Shown piece by piece: positions 8,816 through 16,670 of a DNA stretch of 34,949 nt. The DNA lies in contig JASDRS010000002.1 of the NCBI GenBank assembly GCA_041441915.1, forward strand, positions 1 to 34,949, read 5' to 3'. A program made the position numbers and the translations under genes. Under the pieces are notes generated by a model that was given only the letters and a program-made list of their open reading frames with translations, ran no database searches and was not told the DNA's origin. Positions within the stretch are counted from its first letter, which is position 1. Each line of letters opens with the position of its first letter. The stretch is from UBA10365 sp041441915. Its GTDB lineage: Bacteria; Pseudomonadota; Alphaproteobacteria; Rhodobacterales; Rhodobacteraceae.

Positions 8816-10471
8816 ATGAAACGAATCCTTTGCCTTTGGTTTTTGCGCCTTGCGGCCGAGCGTATGATCCGTGCGCAGGGTGGTGCTGTATTTGGGCCTT
8901 TTGGAGTGATTAGCTCGCCTGCTACTGGTCAAGTTTTGGTCAGCATTAATCAATATTCCGAGCAGGTAGGCCTACGCCTGGGTCAGCCTTTGCGCGATGC
9001 CACAGCACTTTGCCCTGCACTTATCACCAAAACTACTGAACCTTTGCGCGATGCAATGTTTTTACAAGCTCTGCAGCGCTGGGCAGGTAAATTTTCACCT
9101 TGGGTGGCGCCAGAAGGTGTGGCGGGTTTGCTGATTGACCTGACCGGATGTGCGCATTTGTTTGGGGGTGAACTACCCCTGATGCAAGCGGCCTTGACCG
9201 ATTGCACTGCATTAGGCCTAAGTGTGCGGGTAGGGCTTGCCGATACGCCGGGATTGGCATGGGCTTTAGCGCGCAATGCGGGGCAGGGGACGGATGCGCA
9301 TTGCAACAGCGGCCACATCGCTCAAGTGGTCCGCCCCACAAAACTGCGCTCGCTCAAGCGACGTAATTGGGAAAGGGGTGGCGTAGCCCCCATTTCCACC
9401 TTGGTGGCCGCCCTTGACCTTAATGCGGTGGCCCCGGTGGGGCAAAGCCGCGCTGCACTTTCACCTTTGCCCATCGCGGCCTTGCGCTTACCTGATGATA
9501 TTGTCACGGGCCTTGCGCGTTTGGGGCTAAGGCAGATTTCTGAACTGTTGGGATTGCCGCGCGCGGGCCTTGCCAAACGCTTTGGAGTGCCAGTTCTGCG
9601 GCGTTTGGATCAGGCCTTGGGGCTGGAACCTGAGCCCATCTCGTCTGGACGCCCACCACAGCATTTTGCCGTGCGTTTGACCTTTCCCGATCCCATCGGT
9701 TTGCCTGCCGATATTGTCGCGGGGGCCGAACGTTTGCTGCCTGCACTATGCGCCCAATTGCAGGCCAAGGGACAGGGCGCGCGGCGGTTACGGCTGGAGG
9801 CCTTTCGCACGGATGGGCAGGTCCCTATGGTCGAAGTGGGTCTGGCCCAAGCTGTGCAAGATGCAGACAGTATCCGCCCCCTATTGGCGCTGAAATATGA
9901 TCAAATCGACTCAGGCTTTGGCATTGATTGCCTGCGCTTAAGCGTTGTTAAAAGTGAATCCGTGACTGCATTGCAGCACTCAGGACATGTAACCGCCGCG
10001 CAAAATGCGGTTTTGCGGCAAAGCCAAGACAGATCACTAGATGATTTGATCGGAAAACTGGGCGCCAAGTTGGGCAGCGATTGCATCACGCGCATGCATC
10101 CTGCACAAAGCCATATCCCCGAAAAATCTGTCTTGATTGTGTCGGCTGCTTGGTCCAACCCCGCTCCTTCACCTTGGCTCCGTCCTGTCGCACCGCGCCC
10201 CTTGCTGATCTTTCGCCCCGAAACGGTGGGTGCCGCTGATCAGCCCGAAATGCCCGCACAGTTTCGTTGGCGCCGCTGCGATTTTTCTGTACGCCAAGCA
10301 ATTGGCCCCGAAAGGATCGCCCCTGAATGGTGGCTTGATGATCCAGAATGGCGTTCGGGGCCCCGCGACTATTGGCGCGTTGAAGTGGTCAGCGCAGAAA
10401 GGTTATGGTTGTTTTACGCGCATGGGGGCTTGACCTCGTCTGGTTGGTTTTGCCATGGGAAGTTTGCCTAA
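8816..10471 (+). CDS. imuB: ImuB, Y-family polymerase-like mutasome subunit
   Basis: ImuB is a Y-family DNA polymerase homologue without polymerase activity. It is thought to link ImuA and DnaE2 to the sliding clamp during SOS translesion synthesis. The 551-residue product starts KRILCLWFLRLAAERMI, where active Y-family enzymes would have the catalytic D-x-F. It then shows the family hallmark LLIDLTGCAHLFGGE at about residue 110. The C-terminus (APEWWLDDPEWRSGPRDYWR) is also typical of ImuB. ATG at 8816 is chosen; an adjacent GTG at 8813 is an alternative. It is separated from dnaE2 by two unrelated genes, whereas the usual order is imuA-imuB-dnaE2. The LexA box directly upstream suggests independent SOS induction. 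Confidence 0.9.
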   Translation: MKRILCLWFLRLAAERMIRAQGGAVFGPFGVISSPATGQVLVSINQYSEQVGLRLGQPLRDATALCPALITKTTEPLRDAMFLQALQRWAGKFSPWVAPEGVAGLLIDLTGCAHLFGGELPLMQAALTDCTALGLSVRVGLADTPGLAWALARNAGQGTDAHCNSGHIAQVVRPTKLRSLKRRNWERGGVAPISTLVAALDLNAVAPVGQSRAALSPLPIAALRLPDDIVTGLARLGLRQISELLGLPRAGLAKRFGVPVLRRLDQALGLEPEPISSGRPPQHFAVRLTFPDPIGLPADIVAGAERLLPALCAQLQAKGQGARRLRLEAFRTDGQVPMVEVGLAQAVQDADSIRPLLALKYDQIDSGFGIDCLRLSVVKSESVTALQHSGHVTAAQNAVLRQSQDRSLDDLIGKLGAKLGSDCITRMHPAQSHIPEKSVLIVSAAWSNPAPSPWLRPVAPRPLLIFRPETVGAADQPEMPAQFRWRRCDFSVRQAIGPERIAPEWWLDDPEWRSGPRDYWRVEVVSAERLWLFYAHGGLTSSGWFCHGKFA

Positions 10472-10507
10472 GGTTTGTGTCGCGCTGCAATCTTGCCATG
10501 CCTATTA

Positions 10508-10524
10508 TTTAGAATAATTCTAAA
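10508..10524 (+). promoter_or_regulatory. Irr-type iron control element (ICE) upstream of mbfA
   Basis: TTTAGAATAATTCTAAA is a perfect 7-3-7 dyad matching the ICE motif (TTTAGAA-N3-TTCTAAA) bound by the iron-responsive regulator Irr in alphaproteobacteria. It ends 10 bases before the mbfA ATG and overlaps its Shine-Dalgarno AAAGGA. mbfA is a known Irr-repressed gene in rhizobia, so the site and gene agree. Confidence 0.85.
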
Positions 10525-10534
10525 GGATTTGCAG

Positions 10535-11778
10535 ATGTTCTGTCCCAATCGAAAACGTTTTGCCAGTCTTGCTGAGCAAGAAATTTTGGCATTGGCCATT
10601 TCCTCTGAAGAAGATGATGCAAGAATTTACCGAAGATTTTCTGCGAATTTGTGCCCCGCATATGAAGTCTCGGCCCAGATATTTGACGCGATGGCCACCG
10701 AAGAAGACAGTCACCGCCAAACATTGATTGATCTGCATATTGCAAGATTTGGCTCCACAATTCCACTGATCAGGCGCGAACATGTGGTGGGATTTTATAG
10801 CCACCGCCCGCTCTGGCTGGCGCAAACTCTTAGCCTAAAAGCCATTCGCGCCCCCGCAACCATCAAGACCCTACCGTCGCTTCCATTGGATGCGGCGGTT
10901 TTGTTTTGTTGGGTGAAGGTGAGGATCTGGGCCAGAGCACCGACTAGAATGACGTCAGGTTTACCGCGTTCTATTCCTTCGTTTATCTCGATATGATCAA
11001 TCATGGAACGGATTAGATCTATTGCTTGAGAACGGGTGGCTTCGTCGTTCAATAGAGTTTGAAGTTTGCCGACTTTTTTGCGGTATAGTTCGGCAATATT
11101 TGGGTGAATATCCACTTCCCGGTCGTCGTGAACGGTCTTGAGAGAGCATTCCAATTCCCGTTTACGGCTCTCTAATGATTGCAGCTCATCACGGACGAGG
11201 CCCGGATCTCCATCGCCCTCTGTGATGAAAGTTAAACATCTTTTGATTGCCGTATTGATCTTGTTCAGGTCCTTCTGCAATTGGCGGTCGCGGGAGCCAC
11301 GCTGATTGCGCAAACGTGCAAGCTCAGCCTTGAACTCTGTCACGAAGACATCAATCAGATGGTCGTTGCCGATTAAAATATCTTTCAAGCCGGTAAGAAC
11401 ACGAGCCTCCAGTTCGACGGCTTTAATACTAGCAGGGCTGTTGCAGGTGCCGCATCCGTTGGGGCGGGCATTTCGATGGGCTTTACGGAAGCTGCGCATG
11501 ATGATGGTGTTTTGTCGGGCCGCGGCAGCCCCGTAAAACGCGGACTGGCATGTGGGACCATGACCACTTTGGGAGGCATGGGCCACGCTTTGCCCTATTT
11601 GATCACTGACTTTTGGACAGCAACGGCGACGGCTATGGTAATCGTATTTATCGAGCTATGGGCGATCGCATGGATTCAGAATCGGTTTATGGATACGCCC
11701 TTTTGGCGCGCCGCCTTGCAGGTGGTTTTGGGTGGGGCCTTGGTTCTCGCTGCGGGGGTGCTGATCGGAGGCGGTTAA
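10535..11778 (+). pseudogene. mbfA: mbfA (erythrin-VIT1 membrane ferritin), interrupted
   Basis: MbfA is an inner-membrane iron exporter with an N-terminal erythrin (ferritin-like) domain and a C-terminal VIT1-type transporter domain. The N-terminal piece starts at 10535 with RFASLAEQEILALAISSEED and includes the iron-ligand stretch MATEEDSHRQTLIDLH. It stays recognisable to WLAQTLSLKAIR at about 10849. After that the frame runs through unrelated sequence to a stop at 10994. The C-terminal piece resumes near 11440 (VGAGISMGFTEAAHDDG) and runs to 11778 with two hydrophobic segments (FWTATATAMVIVFIELWAIA, then WRAALQVVLGGALVLAAGVL). The middle, which would hold the end of the ferritin domain and the first membrane helices, is missing and replaced by recombinase-derived DNA. 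A working exporter is unlikely. Confidence 0.88.
10848..11445 (-). mobile_element. C-terminal remnant of a large serine recombinase gene inside mbfA
   Basis: Read on the minus strand, this region encodes the C-terminal part of a large serine recombinase (site-specific integrase of phages and mobile islands). It begins near GTCNSPASIKAVELEARVL, the end of the zinc-ribbon domain. It continues through a coiled-coil-like charged region (ELARLRNQRGSRDRQLQKDL) and LIRSMIDHIEINEG, and ends near GRVLMVAG. The N-terminal resolvase domain with its catalytic serine is absent and cannot fit before the mbfA sequence. It is therefore a fragment, not an active gene. The open frame spans 11586-10795 only because the flanking mbfA antisense happens to stay open. 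Boundaries are accurate to roughly 15 bases. Confidence 0.85.
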
Positions 11779-11862
11779 GCGAAAATTAACGTCGAAGCGC
11801 GCAACTGCCTTGCATCCACCCGTGTGCCATGAAAGTTTGGTGTAAATAATAGGGCCAATATC

Positions 11863-12801
11863 ATGCTTGCGATCTTTCTTAAGACACTGCCTTTCTTTGC
11901 AATTATAGGTTTGGGCTATGGGGCGGCGCGTACGCGCTTTGTTTCCGCGCAAGCAGCTGCAAGCTTGACTCAATTTGTCTTTTACTTTGCGCTTTCGGCT
12001 ATGTTGTTTCGATTTGCCGCGCAATTGCCCTTAGCCGAACTTTTTGATTGGCGCTTTGTGGCGGCCTATCTTTTGGGCTCGACTACGGTTTACTGCCTGA
12101 CACTTGGCCTTTCCCGCCTACGCGGTACTAGCCTCGCCGAGGCCGCGATCGAAGCCCAATGCGGTGTCATTGGTAATACCGGATTTTTGGGTATGCCAAT
12201 GTTGGTGGTTTTGCTTGGACCCTTGGCTGCGGGCCCAGTGCTTATGGTTTTGGCAATTGATTTGATTGTTTTTTCAACCCTGATCACCATTATCATCACA
12301 GCCTCACGCGAGGGGCGCATGACGCGAGCGGGCTACGGGCGGCTTTTGTTTGGGTTGATCAAAAATCCGATGATCGTTTCCATGAGCCTTGGTCTTTGCT
12401 GGTCACTTTCTGAACTGACAATGCCTACGCCGATGGCCGACTTTTTGACACTTTTGGGTGGCGCCTCAACCCCTGGCGCACTCTTTGCCATCGGCGCATC
12501 TTTGGCGGTTAAATCAGCTGAAAATTTGGTTGTTACGGGATGGGTCAGCTTCACGAAGTTACTTTTACATCCTGCCGCAGTGGCGATTTCTGCCTTTTGG
12601 ATTTTTTACGTTGACCCGCGCTCGGCCGCGGTGATGGTTTCGGTGGCAGCTCTGCCGGTGGCGGGAAATGTTTATATTTTGGCACAATATTTTGGCTTGG
12701 CCCCAGAAAGGGTTTCGGCCTATATTCTTGTGTCAACGGTGGCCAGTATTGTGACCGTGTCACTGGTGATTGCATGGGCCTTGCCAATGATGGGGCAATG
12801 A
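11863..12801 (+). CDS. AEC-family (auxin efflux carrier-like) permease
   Basis: The 312-residue protein is almost entirely hydrophobic, with two halves of about five membrane segments each, as in the AEC family. N-terminal LPFFAIIGLGYGAARTRFVS, central GNTGFLGMPMLVVLLGP and C-terminal AALPVAGNVYILAQYFGL are characteristic. Bacterial members carry small organic anions such as malate or malonate, or amino acids. The substrate here is not predictable. The stop codon directly abuts the ATG of the next gene (12802), and the following three genes also touch or overlap, so a transcription unit 11863-14833 is likely. Confidence 0.88.
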   Translation: MLAIFLKTLPFFAIIGLGYGAARTRFVSAQAAASLTQFVFYFALSAMLFRFAAQLPLAELFDWRFVAAYLLGSTTVYCLTLGLSRLRGTSLAEAAIEAQCGVIGNTGFLGMPMLVVLLGPLAAGPVLMVLAIDLIVFSTLITIIITASREGRMTRAGYGRLLFGLIKNPMIVSMSLGLCWSLSELTMPTPMADFLTLLGGASTPGALFAIGASLAVKSAENLVVTGWVSFTKLLLHPAAVAISAFWIFYVDPRSAAVMVSVAALPVAGNVYILAQYFGLAPERVSAYILVSTVASIVTVSLVIAWALPMMGQ

Positions 12802-13296
12802 ATGGTTGAAAGCCCCAGCCAAGCCTTTGCAATCTATATTGATGCCGATGCCTGCCCTGTAAAAGGCGAAGCCGAACGGGTCGCAACGCGCCACCAGATG
12901 CGCGTGGTGCTCGTATCAAATGGCGGCATTCGGCCAAGCGTCAACCCTTTGGTTGAAAGCATTTTTGTGGCCGACGGTCCAGATGAGGCCGATAAATGGA
13001 TTGCCCAAGCTTGTGGTGTGGGGGATGTTGTCGTCACAGGTGACATTCCGCTTGCCGCCAAATGCGTGGCCAATGGTGCAATGGTGATCAAACATAATGG
13101 TGAGGCTTTAAACACCGCCAATATTGGCATCGCGCTGGCAACTAGGGATTTGATGACTGATCTACGAGCCGCTGATCCATTCCGCGCAGGTGGCGGGCGG
13201 CCATTTTCCAAGGCTGATCGGTCCCACTTTCTTGATGTACTCGAACGGTTGGTGCGACAAGCCAAAAAAGCTACAATTAGTCAGAGGCCAAGATGA
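12802..13296 (+). CDS. YaiI/YqxD family protein (DUF188, UPF0178)
   Basis: The 164-residue product matches the YaiI/YqxD family, a PIN-like fold of unproven function. Hallmarks are YIDADACPVKGEAERVA near residue 13, VVLVSNGGIRP, a DVVVTGDIPLAAKCVANGA block, and the C-terminal GGGRPFSKADRSHFLDVLER. Length is usual for the family. The ATG follows the preceding stop immediately. Its own TGA overlaps the next ATG by 4 bases (ATGA), suggesting translational coupling. Confidence 0.92.
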   Translation: MVESPSQAFAIYIDADACPVKGEAERVATRHQMRVVLVSNGGIRPSVNPLVESIFVADGPDEADKWIAQACGVGDVVVTGDIPLAAKCVANGAMVIKHNGEALNTANIGIALATRDLMTDLRAADPFRAGGGRPFSKADRSHFLDVLERLVRQAKKATISQRPR

Positions 13297-13916
13297 CGCC
13301 CAAAGCCGTTATTTTTGACATTGGAAATGTTTTGATCGAATGGGAGCCCGAAAGGTTCTATGACAACGTCATAGGCCCCGAAACCCGCCGTGCGTTGTTT
13401 TCCGAAGTTGATCTTACAGGAATGAATACGGACATCGATGAAGGTGCTTTGTTCAAAGAAACCATTTATGAAACTGCACGCAAAAACCCTAAATGGCGTG
13501 CTGAGATTGAAATGTGGTATGATCGCTGGATCGACATCGCGTCTCCTCGCATAGAGGGGTCTATCCGCTTATTGCGGCTTTTGCGTGACAAAGATATTCC
13601 CGTTTTTACCCTTACAAATTTTGGCATTTATTCCTTTGAATATGCCCAAACCCAATATGATTTTCTAAATGAATTTGATCGGTACTATGTATCTGGGCGC
13701 TTAGGTGTGGTGAAGCCAGATCCAGCCATTTTCGCTTGTGTTGAACAAGATTGTGGTCTTTGCGGGGCAGAGCTGATCTTTGTTGATGACCGCGCTGATA
13801 ATATTACTGCCGCGCGCGCGCGCGGCTGGCAGGTGCATAAGTTTATAAATGCCAAAGGGTGGGGCGCTTGTTTGGCCGAAGCTGGACTTTTAACAATGGC
13901 AGAAGGAATTTTATGA
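13293..13916 (+). CDS. HAD-superfamily hydrolase, YihX-like
   Basis: A 207-residue HAD subfamily IA hydrolase. Motif I is VIFDIGNVLIEW with the nucleophile Asp near residue 9. The second acidic position is Gly, as in the glucose-1-phosphatase YihX (D-x-G-N-V). Motif II is FTLTNF, motif III is the Lys in GVVKPDPAIF, and motif IV is FVDDRADNITAA. Together these suggest a small-molecule phosphatase; the substrate is not determined. It overlaps both neighbours by 4 bases, in the same unit as the YaiI-like gene and the cyclodeaminase-like gene. Confidence 0.9.
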   Translation: MTPKAVIFDIGNVLIEWEPERFYDNVIGPETRRALFSEVDLTGMNTDIDEGALFKETIYETARKNPKWRAEIEMWYDRWIDIASPRIEGSIRLLRLLRDKDIPVFTLTNFGIYSFEYAQTQYDFLNEFDRYYVSGRLGVVKPDPAIFACVEQDCGLCGAELIFVDDRADNITAARARGWQVHKFINAKGWGACLAEAGLLTMAEGIL

Positions 13917-14833
13917 AATTCGAACAAATTGGCTTCGAAGCAGAAGCATTTTTAACGTGGCAAGGTATCACTGATGCCCTGCGTTCTGGCCATCAAATGC
14001 CCAAGGCTGAAATAGGTGATACTTTTCTTTATCGAGGTAAAGACACGCTCTTAAATCGTGCGGCTTGGATAGATGGTCTGGGCCAATTGGTTAAATGCGC
14101 CACTATTTTCCCTGAAAATTCCAAGAAAAATTTACCCTCTGTGAATGGAGCTGTTACGCTTTATAGTGACCTGTCAGGCCAGCTTGAAGCTGTGATTGAT
14201 TTCCATTTGGTCACCAAATGGAAAACGGCGGGCGATAGCTTGCTTGCGGCAAAGCTTTTGGCGCGCCCTGACGCGAAAGATATTTTGATAATTGGAGCAG
14301 GCACCGTGGCTCAAAGTATGGTCAGCGCCTATCAAAGCCACTGGCCAGATGCGCGCTATACGGTTTGGAACCGCTCATCGGTGGCAGCCGAAAACATGGC
14401 CGCGGCCCATCTCAATATGCGTGCTACACAGGATCTGGCTGGAGCCGTAGCGCAAAGTGATATTATCTGCACTGCCACTATGAGTAAAACACCAATCGTC
14501 AAAGGCGAATGGCTGCGCGCTGGCGCGCATTTGGATTTGATTGGTGCCTATCGCCCCGATATGCGTGAAGTAGATGATAAAGCTTTGCAGCGTGCGCAAA
14601 TTTTTGTAGACAGCCGCGCCACGACATTGAGCCATATTGGCGAACTTAAAGACCCGATTGCGCGTGGCGTCATTGGTCCTGTTGATATTTTGGCTGATTA
14701 TTACGACATCCATGCGGGTAAATTTTTCCGAGCCTCAGACCAGGATATTACCATTGCAAAAAATGGTGGTGGCGCGCATTTGGATCTGATGTCGGCGACC
14801 TATATTTTGCAAGCGTGGCGTGAGCGACCTTAG
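13913..14833 (+). CDS. Ornithine cyclodeaminase / mu-crystallin family protein
   Basis: This 306-residue protein has the NAD(P)-binding fold of the ornithine cyclodeaminase, alanine dehydrogenase and mu-crystallin family. The Rossmann loop is ILIIGAGTVAQSMVSAYQ at about residue 125. Around it are FHLVTKWKTAGDSLLAAKLL, DIICTATMSKTPIVKGEWL and LDLIGAYRPDMREVDD, all typical of the family. Members either cyclise ornithine to proline or reduce/oxidise imino acids, and sequence alone does not choose between these. The ATG at 13913 overlaps the HAD stop as ATGA; an in-frame ATG at 13859 would lie inside the HAD gene and is less likely. Confidence 0.88.
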   Translation: MKFEQIGFEAEAFLTWQGITDALRSGHQMPKAEIGDTFLYRGKDTLLNRAAWIDGLGQLVKCATIFPENSKKNLPSVNGAVTLYSDLSGQLEAVIDFHLVTKWKTAGDSLLAAKLLARPDAKDILIIGAGTVAQSMVSAYQSHWPDARYTVWNRSSVAAENMAAAHLNMRATQDLAGAVAQSDIICTATMSKTPIVKGEWLRAGAHLDLIGAYRPDMREVDDKALQRAQIFVDSRATTLSHIGELKDPIARGVIGPVDILADYYDIHAGKFFRASDQDITIAKNGGGAHLDLMSATYILQAWRERP

Positions 14834-15261
14834 CCTAATTAGCCTCATTTTGGTTGCTTTTGATCAAGCCGAATAGGCTTAATTTAACCATTGTTTTACG
14901 CTAAAGGCAGGGTTGAAAACGGATGACAGGCCCGTGATCATGGCCTAGATTCTCCTCAAGGCCGCCCATTAAGAGTGCCGCGGCCGCAGATTTCCATCGG
15001 TTTGGTCTGTGCTCAACAAGACCGTCATCAGAGGGAAAGGCACTAGAACGCTAAAAAATGTAATTTGAACGGGCAAATAATCCCCTCCCAATTTTTTCAC
15101 GGCCAAATCATGTGTGGCAAAATACCAAAAGATAAAAGCGGCTGAAAAACGTCGCTAAGATTAGTGGACATAGGGGTCCCTAACGAGCTAAAACAAAAAA
15201 GCGGAGAACACTAAAGGCTTGTATGTCGAAAAATTCTGCTATGGTTAACCAAACCTACGCC
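14834..15261. other. Gap between the cyclodeaminase-like gene and leuB
   Basis: This 428-base gap holds the DMT transporter remnant (14897-15171), with about 60 bases to its left and 90 to its right. I see no intact gene, RNA gene or strong terminator. The two genes bordering it are convergent. Confidence 0.6.
14897..15171 (-). pseudogene. Decayed DMT (EamA-type) transporter, N-terminal fragment
   Basis: Reading leftward from an ATG at 15171, the first frame encodes MSTNLSDVFQPLLSFGI and then shifts. One base appears lost in the A run at 15119-15122. The next frame continues as FATHDLAVKKLGGDYLPVQI, TFFSVLVPFPLMTVLL, then DGNLRPRHS. This resembles the first two membrane segments of drug/metabolite transporters common in the Roseobacter group. 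An in-frame TAA (14969-14971) and TAG (14945-14947) follow. Between and after them, WAALRRI and AMITGLSSVFNPAFSV still resemble the family's third segment. No further transporter sequence is seen beyond about 14897. The fragment is non-functional; the family assignment is from pattern memory. Confidence 0.72.
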
Positions 15262-16368
15262 TTAAAGACTGGCGTCCAATGCCGCCAAGATCGCGTCACC
15301 CATGCCGGTGGTAGAAACTGGAGTTCCGTCTTCAGGGCTCATAAGATCAGCGGTGCGCACACCGTCGGCCAGAACGTTTTCGATCGCATTTTCTAGGCGT
15401 TTTGCTTCGTTACCGTGATCAAACGAATAGCGGAGCGCCATTGCAAAAGACAAAATACAAGCGATCGGATTGGCTTTTCCCATGCCTGTGATATCAGGCG
15501 CCGAGCCGTGTACTGGTTCGTAAAGCGCTTTGGGGCGGCCATTTGCCATAGGCGCGCCAAGGCAGGCAGAAGGCAGCATCCCCAAGCTTCCAGTTAACAT
15601 TGCTGCACAGTCTGACAAAAGATCGCCAAAGAGGTTGTCAGTGACGATTACGTCAAACTGCTTGGGCGCACGCACCAATTGCATTGCACCATTGTCGGCT
15701 AACATATGTGTCAGTGCAACATCTGGATATTCTTCGTCATGCACTTTTTGCACAACTTCTCGCCACAGCACGCCGGACTCCATCACATTAGATTTTTCCA
15801 TCGAACAGACTTTGTTCGCCCGTTGGCGCGCCAATTCAAAAGCCGAACGCGCGACTCGTGCGATTTCTGATCCTGTGTAGCGCTGGGTGTTAATGCCAAC
15901 ACGTTCGTTGCCCTCAACAAAAATACCGCGCGGTTCCCCAAAATAAACTCCGGAGGTCAATTCCCGCACAATCACGATATCAAGGCCAGCCACGGTGTCG
16001 CGCTTTAGGCTGGAAAAGTCTGCCAAAGCATCAAAGCATTGTGCGGGGCGCAGATTGGAATAAAGATCCATTTCTTTACGCAGGCGCAAAAGACCGCGCT
16101 CTGGTTTTACACTGAAATCGAGCACATCATATTTGGGTCCCCCTACGGCACCCAAAAGCACCGCATCGGCAGCATGAGCTTTGGCCATGGTTTTTTCGGT
16201 CAACGGCGTGCCATGCACATCATAGGCTGCGCCGCCGACAAGATCTTCGGTCACGTCAAATTTTAGGCCTCGCTTGGTGTCATACCAATTGATGATCCGT
16301 TTGACTTGCGTCATCACTTCTGGACCGATTCCGTCTCCGGCGAGAATAAGTATGGTGGGATTGGCCAC
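15262..16368 (-). CDS. leuB: 3-isopropylmalate dehydrogenase
   Basis: LeuB oxidises and decarboxylates 3-isopropylmalate to 2-oxoisocaproate with NAD+, the third step of leucine synthesis. The 368-residue product begins ILILAGDGIGPEVMTQV. The substrate-binding region includes ERGLLRLRKEMDLYSNLRPA and RELTSGVYFGEPRG. The metal-binding aspartates are in VTDNLFGDLLSDCAAML at about residues 225-240, and the NAD-binding loop is EPVHGSAPDITGMGKANPIA. An AGGAGC ribosome binding site precedes the ATG (minus strand). It follows leuD after a 302-base gap that may carry its own promoter. Confidence 0.96.
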   Translation of the reverse strand: MANPTILILAGDGIGPEVMTQVKRIINWYDTKRGLKFDVTEDLVGGAAYDVHGTPLTEKTMAKAHAADAVLLGAVGGPKYDVLDFSVKPERGLLRLRKEMDLYSNLRPAQCFDALADFSSLKRDTVAGLDIVIVRELTSGVYFGEPRGIFVEGNERVGINTQRYTGSEIARVARSAFELARQRANKVCSMEKSNVMESGVLWREVVQKVHDEEYPDVALTHMLADNGAMQLVRAPKQFDVIVTDNLFGDLLSDCAAMLTGSLGMLPSACLGAPMANGRPKALYEPVHGSAPDITGMGKANPIACILSFAMALRYSFDHGNEAKRLENAIENVLADGVRTADLMSPEDGTPVSTTGMGDAILAALDASL

Positions 16369-16670
16369 GACATGCTCCTGAGGATGAAATAGACTTCGCT
16401 CCCCCTAGCCTTTTCATGACCTAAGGTCAAGGATCGGCGACAAAGTGAAATCGACCCAAGCTGGAAAATGCTGCTAAGCTAAGAGCGGCAGTTGACGAAA
16501 GCGCGCTCATTGGTTTAGTCAATAGCAGGCCGCTTGAAATAATATAATTAACCCACAAGTTGCCCAGGTGCCCTTGTTGCAAAAGGCTGAATATTGGTGA
16601 TTGGGGCTTTTGTGCGAAGTTTCTCAACGACGCAAATGGGCTGGGGCTCAATGCGGTTAAAGGTTATCGC
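16369..16670. other. leuD-leuB intergenic region
   Basis: This 302-base gap between leuD and leuB has a possible promoter and palindrome at its leuB end. The only sizeable frame is 16651-16427 on the minus strand. It needs a TTG start, has no Shine-Dalgarno and resembles no family I know, so I do not call it a gene. Confidence 0.5.
16402..16430 (-). promoter_or_regulatory. Possible leuB promoter with an overlapping 13-bp palindrome
   Basis: On the minus strand TTGACC (16430-16425) is followed after exactly 17 bases by TAGGGG (16407-16402), a plausible alphaproteobacterial housekeeping promoter about 35 bases before leuB. The -35 overlaps TGACCTAAGGTCA (16417-16429), a perfect 6-1-6 inverted repeat that could be an operator. 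The -10 match is weak, so this is tentative. Confidence 0.4.

Noticed and set aside
8579..8953. 124-residue minus-strand frame across the imuB start
   Set aside because: Much of it is antisense to imuB and its LexA box, and most of its product is low-plausibility. Only the adjacent frame at 8536-8691 looked protein-like.
10795..11586. 263-residue minus-strand frame as a complete recombinase gene
   Set aside because: Both ends are antisense of mbfA, and the catalytic resolvase domain is absent. Only the central ~590 bases are recombinase-derived.
16427..16651. 74-residue minus-strand frame between leuD and leuB
   Set aside because: It needs a TTG start, lacks a Shine-Dalgarno and resembles no family. 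It also contains the -35 region of the candidate leuB promoter.
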